Assembly (NCBI GenBank): GCA_946699065.1
Contig: CAMPDV010002010.1
Span: 1 to 64,000 of the forward strand
Length of the DNA: 64,000 nt
From: Loxodes magnus
Taxonomy: Eukaryota; Ciliophora; Karyorelictea; Loxodida; Loxodidae
Direction of reading: 5' to 3'
Part shown: one piece after another, positions 51,797-63,200 of the stretch
How the letters are laid out: each line of letters opens with the position of its first letter
Position numbering within the stretch: position 1 is the stretch's first letter
Made by a program: the position numbers and the translations under genes
Notes under the pieces: generated by a model
Told to the model about the DNA's origin: nothing
The model's input: only the letters and a program-made list of their open reading frames with translations
Database searches by the model: none

Positions 51797-54700
51797 TTAA
51801 TTACTCAATTAATAATAAAATTATTTTTTAAAGGTGTATGAGAGATGAAGCTTATATTAGAAGTATTTATCACCAAATTAAAAATAAATAAGCTTTTCTT
51901 AATTTTCCCTAAAAAATTCAGAAAGCTATAAATTAATTGTCATAAGCAATATAGCAGGAATATATGCTTATGCTTTTTAGGTATATAAAGAATTAATTGC
52001 TATAATTAAGCATGGAGAATGGTACATTTGATGAAAAATTATATCTAGTAACTAAAAGGATAATTATGAGATAAGTAAAACAATAAATTAAGGGAAAAAG
52101 TTTAAACATTTATTCATCTCTATGTTAATTATTATCTATATGACTATTATTATACTTTTATCATATCAATTTTATCTTTATATTTTTAGATTCTCCTAGT
52201 AAAATTAAATCCTGGCTTTGCTATATTTCTTAGAAGGAAAAGTTATTTTTAGTTAGTTACTTATAGCTCTTGTCTTGAAAAGTATTAATTAAACTCTTTA
52301 ATTTATTCTCAAAGAATTAAACTGAAAGATAGTTAAAATTTAATTTATAGTAAAATAATTTTATTATGGTTTCCTTTTATTTGTAAGGATTTAATCTTTA
52401 TTGCTTAATAAATTGAAGAAGTAAGTTGAGCCAATTTAAAATGTGAGCAATTATTAAATAAGAACATTAGTAGTCAGTTAAAAGTAAGCTTCTAAATTTT
52501 AAAGATTTTATAGGAGAGAAGTATATTATATCATATCCCTTGAATAGACTATATAGGGCATTTAATAGTTATAATTTCTCTTTAATAGATGTAAAAGCTA
52601 AAGTACTTCTAATTTTTAGGAAACTAAATATTTAGAAATATAGCAAAAGTATAATAAAGTTAAATATCCTTACTTGCTTATGAACTCAGTATTTATATAG
52701 TAATAATTTATGATGGGTTTGGATTTTATGATGATAAATATTAAATGATAGCCATTTAGCCTTTGTTGCTTTAATTTATTATTAATAATAACTTAGTCTT
52801 AATTTAATAAAGTTAAAGCTTATTTCCAAGATTATAGGTGTTCTGGATAGCAGATGTTAATAACTAATTACACTTAAAACTAAGCTTATTTAATTAACTA
52901 ATTTAAAAATTTTAGTTTTCTTTCTCTTCTAAGATAAAAACAAATCTTAAAGCATAAAAGAGATTTTAGTAATCTAAATATACTGATACATTAGCATAGC
53001 TTCTTAATGTTTATATGATAACTTATTTTGAAAAGGATTTATTTACAATTCCCCTCTATTGTTTTCTTAGTTGATTCTAAATAATTTGAATACACACTAT
53101 CTAGTAGATAAAACTTAATTTTATATAAAGCTTAAAAAACTAAAAACTCTTGAATATTTGAAACTTTAGTTAAAGTTTCTGATTGAAGCTTATAAGCTAA
53201 TTAGTTAGTATTAAAAGAATAGCCATATCAAATATCAACTAGAAGCATTTAATTATTCATATTCTTTCTTCTAAGACTTAAATACTTTTAATAATTGTTA
53301 AAGCTTTAACATAATTTACAGTAGATAGTTAATAAGGTTAGAATATTGTCTATGAAACAAGCTAATTGAATAAAACTTAAAGGTTAACTACAAAAATATA
53401 AAGAGTGAGATATAAATTGAAATGACTAGAGAAGTTAGCTATGATATAATTTTTAAAGCTTTAGTTATTAGCTTTTATTTTTTAATTTTAGCTACTTTGT
53501 AATATTCTTGCTTTTAATTATGCATATTCTGCAAGCATTTTGCAAATAAATGCATTTATCTTTGAGTTCTATTATGATGTTGAGGATCTATGCTCTCATT
53601 AATGAATAAAATTTATTGCAATTATATTGATGAAATATACTTGAATCTGGGATAGTTTGAAATAAGCTTTAATTATTTAATATATAAGCAACCTTATATT
53701 ACATACTTAGAGTTTTAGCTTTAGACATATATTCTTGTTATTATAATGGTAATTGCATAATATCTTTTAATTTATTTATAAAGTAACAAGAAATAAATAT
53801 ATAAAAAGGAAAATTTCAATCTTAAAACCTTAATTTGCATAAAAAAGGAAATAAAATCTAAGTGGAAAAATAGATAAAAGAGATTAAATAGTATAATTTA
53901 AGAATCTACAGAATATTTGGTATTTATACATTTAAGTTTTAAGCATCTAATCAGATATTATTATTTCCTTTATTTCTCACTTTTTATTCCTATTTTCATT
54001 CATAGTTTGAATTAAATACTCATATAATAAATTTAAAACTAAAAAGCTTGTTAAAATATAAATAGATTTCTGAAAAAGTTCCTATTAAATAAGTTAATTA
54101 TAAAATAATTATTTTAAATTAAGTCTCTATTATAAGCTTTATCCTTATTATTAAAAGTATTATCTAAAAAGTCAAAACTAAATGAAATGCTATAATATAA
54201 TTAGTTTTATGCATTTTTAAAATTCTTTGAGATTAAAAAGTATTTTCTTGTTTTTGCTTGACTTTTTTATTTATTTTTATTCTAGATTCATATATCTAAT
54301 ATGAAATTCCTTAATAAAATTTAGCATTTTATCTTTTATCAAAAATCATAATTTTAAGTTATTAAAGCTATAAAAAATATTTCAGAATAATTTACTAATG
54401 AAGTACTTCTATTGCTTTTGTCAATGATCTCCTTAGTAAATTTTATCTACTTAATTTAAAAATAGAATAAAGGAAAAGTCTGATAAAAGTTAGATAAATT
54501 AAATGTTTAATTAGCTATTTTAAAATTAAATCTTAGTCTAAATTGAATAAAATTGAATAATTTATAATATTAGTTCATATAAAGTTAAATTTACTAGTTA
54601 TTAGATAAGGCTAAGAACATTCCATAGTTCAAGAAATAATGAAGTATAACTTTATCTTTCTATTTAGTATGATATAATATGAGGTAAATTATTATAAATA

Positions 54701-55139
54701 ATTTATTAAATTGAAGCTAAATTATCAAAAGAAGAAATATAATAATTTATAATTTTAGTTGGAAAAAAGAGGAAATGATAGCTATTACTAAAATTAAATT
54801 ACCTAAATTTATAATTTAAAGCAGATGTAATAGCTTGAAATCAAAGATCTAATCAAATTATTCTTTTATAAATAATTTAAACTATTAAATTTAAATAAAT
54901 TAAAGAGTTTGCATCTGGAAGCTAAAATGTTAAAATTAATGTATCTGAATATTGTAATTTAAAAGATGAATTATTTAGTTATTAAAGAATGAAAAATAAA
55001 CTTTAGAAGAAATTAAATAAATTAAGATAGTAGAATTTTGTTAAAACTATTTATGAAATAAACTTCTATTTTTAGTAATTTATTTATTTTCTAATTATGC
55101 TATTTCTATATAAATAAAGACTTCTAATTATTATATAAC
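51797..55139. other. A+T-rich intergenic region
   Basis: No gene or repeat is recognised. Confidence 0.55.
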
Positions 55140-55212
55140 GCGGTTTTAGCGCAGTCGGTAGCGCGTCAGTCTCATAATCTGAAGGTCGTGAGTTCGATCC
55201 TCACAAACCGCA
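55140..55212 (+). tRNA. Elongator tRNA-Met(CAU)
   Basis: 73 nt: acceptor GCGGTTT/AAACCGC, anticodon stem TCAGT/TCTGA with loop CTCATAA (the wobbly last pair is usual), and T arm GTGAG-TTCGATC-CTCAC. The body closely matches eukaryotic elongator tRNA-Met. TTTTT follows. Confidence 0.96.
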
Positions 55213-55834
55213 TTTTTAATAATTTTAAAATAATTAAATAACTATACTCTATTAATAAAGATGAGATAATCAATTAAAGAAATATATAAAATAATACAAT
55301 AATAAACTTAAAAAAGCAAAACAATCAAAATAAATTTCTATGAATATATATATCTAAATTGAGAAATATAATAACTAAAAATTTAAATACAAATTGTAAT
55401 TTTAAATTAAAGCTTAATATTAATCCTAATAAAGTGTTTTATAAAGTATAAACTACAACTAATTTATCTAAATATTATTAATAAATAAGGAATAATTTTC
55501 TTAGTTATATTATTATTTTTTTCTAATTAACTTAGATAAAATTTATATATTTTACTTGTAGTTCTTTCCTAAAAATTTAAAACTTACTAATGATTATAAA
55601 GTATTTATTTGCTAAGTCTTTAATAAATAAAATAAATATATAAAATCTCTTTTAAATACTTATTAATTATCTAAGCAAGGATATTAATTTATTTTACTTT
55701 AGTATGGTAAATTAAATAGCATATAGATTTAATTAAATAAGGTTGGAACTAAAGATAGAAAATAATAGTTAACTAATATGTAGTATGCTAATATTTTTAG
55801 ACAGTTAATAAACTAGTTATAGAAGTAATCTTAA
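55213..55834. other. A+T-rich spacer before the right tRNA pair
   Basis: No gene is seen. Homology with the left inverted arm begins at about 55805. Confidence 0.55.
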
Positions 55835-55918
55835 GGCAGTTTGTCCGAGTCGGTTAAGGAGACAGACTTAAGATCTGTTGCACACTAGTGCGCGTGGGTT
55901 CGAATCCCACAGCTGCCA
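55835..55918 (+). tRNA. tRNA-Leu(UAA), right-arm copy
   Basis: Identical to the other two copies: type II tRNA, 84 nt, anticodon loop CTTAAGA. Confidence 0.95.
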
Positions 55919-55979
55919 TTTTATAACTAACGTAGCTACTAAATAATTTAAGAGTATGATAGTATAAGAATGATAAGAA

Positions 55980-56050
55980 GGCTCTATGGTGTAAGGGTAG
56001 CACGTGGGCCTACGGAGCCCAAAATTGGGGTTCAAATCCCTGTAGAGTCG
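55980..56050 (+). tRNA. tRNA-Arg(ACG), right-arm copy
   Basis: 71 nt with anticodon loop CTACGGA, 61 bp after tRNA-Leu, followed by a T9 run. Confidence 0.93.
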
Positions 56051-56540
56051 TTTTTTTTAATTATAATGATTATAATTAAATTTAGCTATATAAAATAATT
56101 TATTATAAAGCTAACCATATACATTATTAACTACATTTAAAATAATTTAATTAAAAGTATTATTATAAATTTTTTATAAAGAAACAAAGCGAAAATCATA
56201 GAAAATACCCCTTATTTTAAATCTATGTAGCTGATATTATATTTAAAACGTCGAGATAAGTAATTTTCAAATTAGATGTGAAAGAAAATTATCTTAAAAG
56301 AGGTAAAAAGTTAAATATTCAAGTAAATATATTTCTATAATTTAAGCGGAAAAATTGATTGAATAAATAATTTGGCTAGTTAATAAACCATTGCAATTTT
56401 TATATAAATTAGTTAAGATATTCCTTTTATAGATAATATTTAATATAGAGGGTTTGTTTGTTTATCCTTAAAGCTTTTATAGTTATTGAAATGAAATTTA
56501 TTTATTAAATAATAAAAAATTTATTAATTAATTTTAACTA
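56051..56540. other. A+T-rich spacer between tRNA pair and RNA candidate
   Basis: Conserved with 20527-21035 but without any recognisable gene. Confidence 0.55.
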
Positions 56541-56825
56541 AAAGAGTTTTGGACTGCAACTTCTTGCAGTTTAACGACCCCAACACTCCCTTTATGGGAT
56601 AACGGGGATATCCTATTGCTTTCGAAAAGCAGCTGTCAGGGAGCTCCATCGCTATGGGTAACCAAGCTTCAAGCCCCTACCAGGAGTGGATAATCAAAAG
56701 GAAGGAGTTCCCTTGCAAAGGTTGACTTTGACCAGGGACTTTCTCAGCGACAGGAAAGGAACTTGTTTCTAGCCATAAAACCAGAAAATATGATTCAGAA
56801 GGTCAATATCAGCTCCCACCATCTT
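56541..56825 (+). ncRNA. G+C-rich candidate structured RNA, right-arm copy
   Basis: A 285-nt G+C-rich island. It begins with a 6-bp hairpin CTGCAA-CTTC-TTGCAG (56554-56569). Longer-range pairs are GGGAGCT (56639-56645) with AGCTCCC (56811-56817) and TTGACC (56728-56733) with GGTCAA (56801-56806); these nest. CTTTC/GAAAG (56739-56758) forms an inner hairpin. It ends in CCACCATCTTTTT, a Pol III-like terminator in the same direction as the upstream tRNAs. Family not identified; an unusual SRP- or RNase P/MRP-type RNA cannot be excluded. Confidence 0.55.
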
Positions 56826-57839
56826 TTTAATTATATTCATAATTTAATAGAATTATATTAAAATGCAAGAAAGATAGTGAAGAAATAATGGAAGGATTTT
56901 CAAACATTAAAAAATTTAAACAAGACTCTTGTCAATAGAATAGATCTAAATACTTTTTGAATTATTTAATAATCAAAATTTTCTAAAATATAAACTATAA
57001 TTATAACAAAAAAAAGAATTAAAATAGAATAAACAGAAGACAATTATCAAAAAATTTAAAACTAAATCAGTTTGCAAGTTTAATTAGGAAAATATAGTAA
57101 TGAAACTTTTTTTAGTAGATATTATAAAAGCTTTACTTTAAGTAATATGTCATCTATTTTCTAAATATAGGAAATAAAAATCCCTAATAAAAACCAAGAC
57201 AGAAAAGATGGAATTATATTAATTTCCATGGAAAAATCTACAAAAGAAATCATTGATTTTAATTAAAAAATACTACAAAAAAAGGATTAAAAATAAAAAA
57301 GAAATATAAAAAATAAAAAATGAAAGAATGTAATGAGTAATTAGAGAAAATATACTGTCTTAAATTAGAATAAGTCTATAAATAAAAACTTTATAAAAAA
57401 GATAAAGAGGATATAATCATAAAGATAATTCACTAAGAATTGAAAATAATAATAAAGACATTGAATGTTCAAATTAAAACTCAGAAACCTTTTAAGGTTT
57501 ATGAAAAAGATAAAGTGCTTATAAGAGCATTAAATAACAGAATGTCTTAATTTATATCAGCAATAAACATATAAGCAAAAATAATAATTTTTATTTATAT
57601 TCATCTTAATTTTTACAAGGAATATCTCAAATATATTATTAATAAACTTATAAAACCAAATATTGTTAAGCCTTTCTTATATTTAGAGATATAAATCATA
57701 ATTATTTAAAATTAACAGGAAAAAAATTATTAAAGCCTAAAGAAATAAATAAAAACATATGAGGTAAAAATGAAAACTTGATTTATGTATTTAAAAATTA
57801 TGAAAGATATTACTCTAATTAAAAATAAACATAAAAGAA
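56826..57839. other. A+T-rich region of the right arm, no gene called
   Basis: Contains the uninterrupted counterparts of the two left-arm insertion sites (near 56840 and 57113). A lysine-rich frame over 57188-57860 looks mildly protein-like but is not conserved in frame with the left arm. Confidence 0.5.
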
Positions 57840-58729
57840 GATTGAAATTATAAAACAAAAAAATGGAAAATCGCGCGGTAAAAACGGAATAGTCGATTCG
57901 CCTTTCTAGAAACTAAAATAGAAAAGCCAAAAGAAAGGCGGGCAAAGAAAAATAAAATTAGATGGCTACATCAGAATCTAGTTCTTCTTCCAAAGGTAAA
58001 GTGATGATTGGAATATAATAAATAGAAGAATAAAAAAATGATCCATATTAAAAACTCTAAAATTAAGTTGAACAAATGAAAAAATAAATTTCCCGATACG
58101 AAGAAACCATATATAACTAAAGCATATAAATAAGAGAACTTATGAGTAATATTGATTTTCAGGATAATGAATTAACAATCTTAAGAAAATAACTAATGTA
58201 AAATCAATTAATAACAGAAGAATAATTATGAAGATAATCTTAATCAAACTTACCCAATAATCAAATAATGGAATTAGAAAAAACTCCAATTTAAATAAAA
58301 AAAGAAGAAATCTCATAAATCGGAATTTAAGATCAGAATATAATAAAAAGATTAGAAAAGATAGAAAGCAAGATATTTATAAAAAATTAATCAAGATAAG
58401 AACTTAAACAATGTTGATACTGCAAATCAAGATTTCATTTATTAAGGAAATGCATAACCTGAAAAAAATTGAACGAAAAAAGAGCAAAACAGAACATGAA
58501 CTTAAATTAGCAAACTCTGAATTACATCAAATGGAATTTATAAGAGAAAAATATTTGCTGCATAGACTGAAAATCAACAGTGGTTACCTACCACTTAATC
58601 AAGAAGGTCGTGGTATCCATCCTCGTTAAGAAAATGGCAGCAAGTACCTGATTGAAATCCCAGAGAATTCTAAATTCTTTTTAACATTTAGTTTATAATT
58701 AATTAATTAATTAAAGATGATTGAAATTA
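57840..58729 (+). mobile_element. Short retroelement-like unit with CCHC zinc knuckle (right-arm copy)
   Basis: Bounded by the 11-bp direct repeat GATTGAAATTA (57840-57850 and 58719-58729), with a TTAA-repeat tail just inside the 3' repeat. The frame from ATG 57863 encodes a basic N-terminus, a serine cluster (SESSSSSKGKVMIG), a Q/E-rich coiled coil and CWYCKSRFHLLRKC, which fits the C-x2-C-x4-H-x4-C zinc knuckle of retroelement nucleocapsid and ORF1 proteins. Motifs GRG-x-HPR and IPEN occur near the 3' end. It is the best-preserved unit, though not evidently whole; no reverse transcriptase is present. The simple-repeat tail favours a non-LTR relative over an LTR one. Confidence 0.72.
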
Positions 58730-60248
58730 AACAAAAAGTTCTAAAATATTCTATTTTATAAAGCTTATAAGGATTAAATGTTCTTTCACCCAAAGGTAAG
58801 TTTATGTCTTCCACTTAAAATTAATTAATATAAAAATAAATTTAAGCTTGCAATGAGGAAAAATATGAAGAAATCTTTAATCTTTTAAGAATCTGGAAAC
58901 CTATAAATTGAATTTATACCTTTATCTATAAGCTTTTGATAATTTGATTTAGTTTCTACGAAGTCATCATATCATTCTAGTATAAATAAGAAAAGCAAAA
59001 GTAACATCAAAATCTGATTCATTTCCTTTAGTTTATATGAATTTGTCTTTATATTTTATAAATAAATAAAATGAATATCTAATAATATTCAATTTATCAG
59101 ATAATCTAAATATTCATGCTATTTGAGTATAATTTTTATAATTGGTTATGAAAGATTGAAAACATTAAATGTTAGCAAATTATCTAGATTTTAATAATAA
59201 TCCCAAATCTCTTTATTCAAAAATATTCTTTCTAATTATTTTTTCCTTCTCTTTCCTTTCATACTTTATTTACTTAGCAGAAAGAAAGTTAAACTTCCTT
59301 TTTATAATTTAGAAGATACTTATTAAATATACTTTTAAGGAAAAACAAACTTTAGTATTGTTAAAGAATTTTGCCTAAGGGGAATAATATAAAAATATAG
59401 AAAGATCGAATGAATATAAATTTGTTCTATAGAGTCTAAATAGCTAATACTCCAATTAGTTTATTTTATAATTTTTACTTATTGGTTGCTTAATTTATCA
59501 CCACTTTCTTGCTTGATATTCTGAATTTAATTTTTTAAATAATAAAGTTTGATTGCTTATATTTAGTTATTGATATAAAATAGTCTATTATAATTTTTAG
59601 TTTCCTCCTTATTTAACTAATTAAGTGATGTCTGATTGTTAGCTGCACGCTAGTAAAATTTATTATTTGAATTATTTTATGTTTCTTAATTTATCCCTGT
59701 ATGTATAATTAATTAAATAATAGCTTATATTAGTTTATTAAATTTCCTTAGGGTTCCTTAAATGAGATTGAATGTATCATAACAACTATAAATACTCTTC
59801 TTAGCAAAAATGTTTATTTGGTATGTATAACTTAAAATACTTATTAGGCTAACTATACTTCTTATATTTTTCAGCTATCTAGTTTACTCACTTTATTATA
59901 TAAGGTTTCTGAGTAAGAATCCTTAGAAAGAATGAAAAGTGATTATTTCACCTTAAAATAAATAGGTGATATATAAGAGCATCTAAATAAAATTAAAGCT
60001 ATGCTTTATTAAAGTTTATTAAGTATATAATGGTAATTAAAGGAAGCTAAAATAGATGCTTAGATTAGCTAAAATAATTAGAAGCTATTTAATTAAAAGT
60101 AAACAGTAACTTTGAAAATAGCTAATAGACATATAAAACAACTATAATAGTTGATAGATTAAATATTAAATTAAAGGTATTAGTTATTTATTTTAATTAC
60201 ACTAATAATTTATTAGAAATATTTACTAATTTAAGCTTCCTTTAATAA
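58730..60248. other. Upstream region of receptor copy D with a private 252-bp segment
   Basis: A+T-rich and closely matching 15738-17003. The extra 252 bp lie at 59579-59830, bounded by the direct repeat TATAA (59574-59578 and 59826-59830); the left arm has one TATAA there. No gene is seen. Confidence 0.65.
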
Positions 60249-63200
60249 ATGAAAGCTAAATTATCTATATTCCTAATTATTTTAGTTATAGTCAAGGTAA
60301 AAGCTTTAAAAATAGTTTTTATTTACGAACAATCTTAGGATGTCAACGCTTCTAAAGAAGAAAAGGAAGAAACTTTAAGGAACCACTTTTAAAATATGCA
60401 AAGGTTTAGAAATTAAGATATATAACTAGAATTTGAGTAAATAAAGATAAATAGAAATATAACTAAAAACTTTAACTATTTTACATTAAAGTTAGAGAAA
60501 TTAAAATTAGACATGATCATTGATATGTCAAAAAGCTACTAACTTACCTATTTAATTTCTATTTGAGCTCATTAAAACAAGATAATTCACATAGTTTCAA
60601 AGGAGTAAAATAACAAAATTATTTAAAATAGTAAGTTCAGTCATTTTATCCTTCCTTCAACTGAATCTCTTACTAAAGTAATAATAAAGTTCTTAGAATA
60701 GTTTAAATGAAATTCTTTGGGATACTTTACAGATTAATTTACAGGTAGTGAACCTTCAATAATTTAATCAGCTCTAAGAAATTTAGAATATTAATGAATA
60801 ATTCCTGCTTTTGGTATTGAAAAGATAAATATTGGAATTATTTCTTAAGATATTTAAATAAAAGGAATAAGGAAATTTTATAGTACTATCAGCTATAACT
60901 TTGAATCCTTTTTAAATTTGATTTTGCAATAAAACTATGAAATAAAAGCTTTTATAATGAATATTTAAAACTCCTGGTAGATCTGGAATTTACATGATAT
61001 CTAGAATATAAACGGATTCGTAGGTTTTAGCTTTGGAACGGAAATTACTAGGAATGAGATAGAATACTAACTTCATTGTATAGACCTATTTTTAGAGTAA
61101 ATTGCAAAGGCATTAAAAGAGTAGAAGTATATCAACAATGAATTAGTGAAAGATTTGATATAGAAGCTATTTTCTAGTCAAAGTATTTAGCTTTAAATTT
61201 TGAATGTACAACTTAATAAAGTTAAAGTAGTGGGAATCGTTAATTTAACTTCCATAGTGTATTAGGAATAAATAATTTGGCCTGATGGAACTACTAACAT
61301 ACCAGGCAATAGTTTAATTGAAATTCCAATTAGCATGGTAGCGGACAGAAAAAATCCTGATGGAGTTGACGTGTCATGAGTAACTTATTACTATTGAGGT
61401 AGAGAATATGGTGTTTATTATGTTAATAATGTAAATAGCATAATGCCCTATTATAGCTTAAAATCAACCGATATTTTTACAGGAGCTGAATATTTTGATT
61501 ATGACCATGTCTACAAAGAATGAAGCTAAAAAAAGTAAGAATATGGTCTACTTCATTACATGCCAGAAACAAGTTCTAATTCTATAGATCTTTATCACTT
61601 TTTCGAATAGCAAAACTTTACTATAACATGTATCTCTGGTGATAATGCAGCTCCTGATTTATCAAATAAATAAAAATATCCATATTTTGTACGATCAATT
61701 CCTTCAGATGCATATTCAGCAGTTTTAGTTGCAAGAACATGTTATATGTAAGGATGAACAAAAGTAGGAGTAATTTATTAGGATACAGCTTGACAAAAGG
61801 GAATATATGATTACTTTGTTAAAGAATCAAGTCACTTCAGTATAAGCATAGCTAATTAAAATAGAGTAGTAGGTGACATTAAATCCTAGACTAGCAATGA
61901 ATCATGAAAAAATATAGTAAAGGAAATATACTAGAAGACTAGAGTTGTTTTGGTTATTGTTTATGAAGATGATGCCAAAATCATAATAAAGCAGTTTTAT
62001 GAATAGGGGGCGAGAGAAGGAGACTTTTTATTCATTTCTTTTTCCTGACTAACCGAAAATTTTGTTTCTCAAGATAAAGAAGTAAGTAAGATTCAAGCAG
62101 TAGTAAAAGGAGCAATATAATTTACTCCTGCTTACTTATAGGGAGATTTTGGGTAAAGTATAAAAAAGTAAATTTAGGAATATTTTAACACCGAGCAGTT
62201 AACTAATTATGCCTTCACAGAATTCGATGCTCTTCTTTTGGGAGTTCATGCTTTGCAAAGTTTGATAAATAAAGGATAAAATTACAAGAAATAGGAAAAT
62301 ATCATAGAGGCAGTTAGAAATACTAAATTCATAGGAGCAACAGGGAAAGTAAGTATCGAATCAACTTCGAATGATAGATCTGCACTGCCATGAAGTATAG
62401 AAAACTATCGGAAAAATGAAAAAGGGATTTGAAAGATTTAAACTATTGGAGTTTATTGCTTAACATGTGATGTCATTTTTAATTTCGAAAAGCCTTTTAT
62501 GTGAGGAGATGGAAGTACAGGAAGTTTTGAAGATAGTTGAAATTTAGAATGTCCCTTTAAAGAAAGAGAAAGATAAACATTTACGTAAGGCGAAATAGTG
62601 TAATACGTAATTTTACTTAGCATGCTAATATTAGTTATTTCAATTTCTTTTTGAGAGATAAGAAAAAGAAGTGACTATTAATTTGTTAAACTGAAGAGAG
62701 TATTTGTAATGTCCAGTTGGGATTTTATTTACATTTTTCATATTCTTTTATATACTTTGCAAATCGCTTCAGTTGGTCCAAACTTCTCTGATTATAGTTA
62801 TTTAGCAGAATTTATTGTAAGCTGTGCAAAACTTGATTTCGTAAATATTTTTGGAGAGTCTCATAACAAGCAATACTCCAATCAATTAGTTGCATGTGTC
62901 ATAGCTTCTTTGTGATTAATAAGCCTTTTGAGTATTATACGAAAGTTAGAGTTTTCAAATAAATTATTTCTTTATTTAATTGGAAGTATTTCTTATTATT
63001 TAGGCCCGTTTCTAACTTACAGCTTTTTCCTACCTCTGAACTGAAACTTTATGGATTTATTTATCTGCGTTGAAGGATTTGACTAAAATCATAATGGATC
63101 TCTCGAATTTTCCGAGTCATTTCACTATAAAGATTGTAACTGAAAATGTTGATAAGGTAGTCACCTCTTTTTCGTAATAATGTGCTTTATTTCCTTCATT

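Noticed and set aside
56541-56825. Assignment of the G+C-rich island to SRP RNA, RNase P, telomerase RNA or U3
   Set aside because: None of the signature motifs I know for these (SRP helix 8 core, ACAGAAA of RNase P, template repeat, U3 boxes) is present in a convincing arrangement.
57188-57860. Possible lysine-rich gene upstream of the zinc-knuckle unit
   Set aside because: The frame is not preserved in the left-arm counterpart, which differs by single-base indels, and no motif is recognised.
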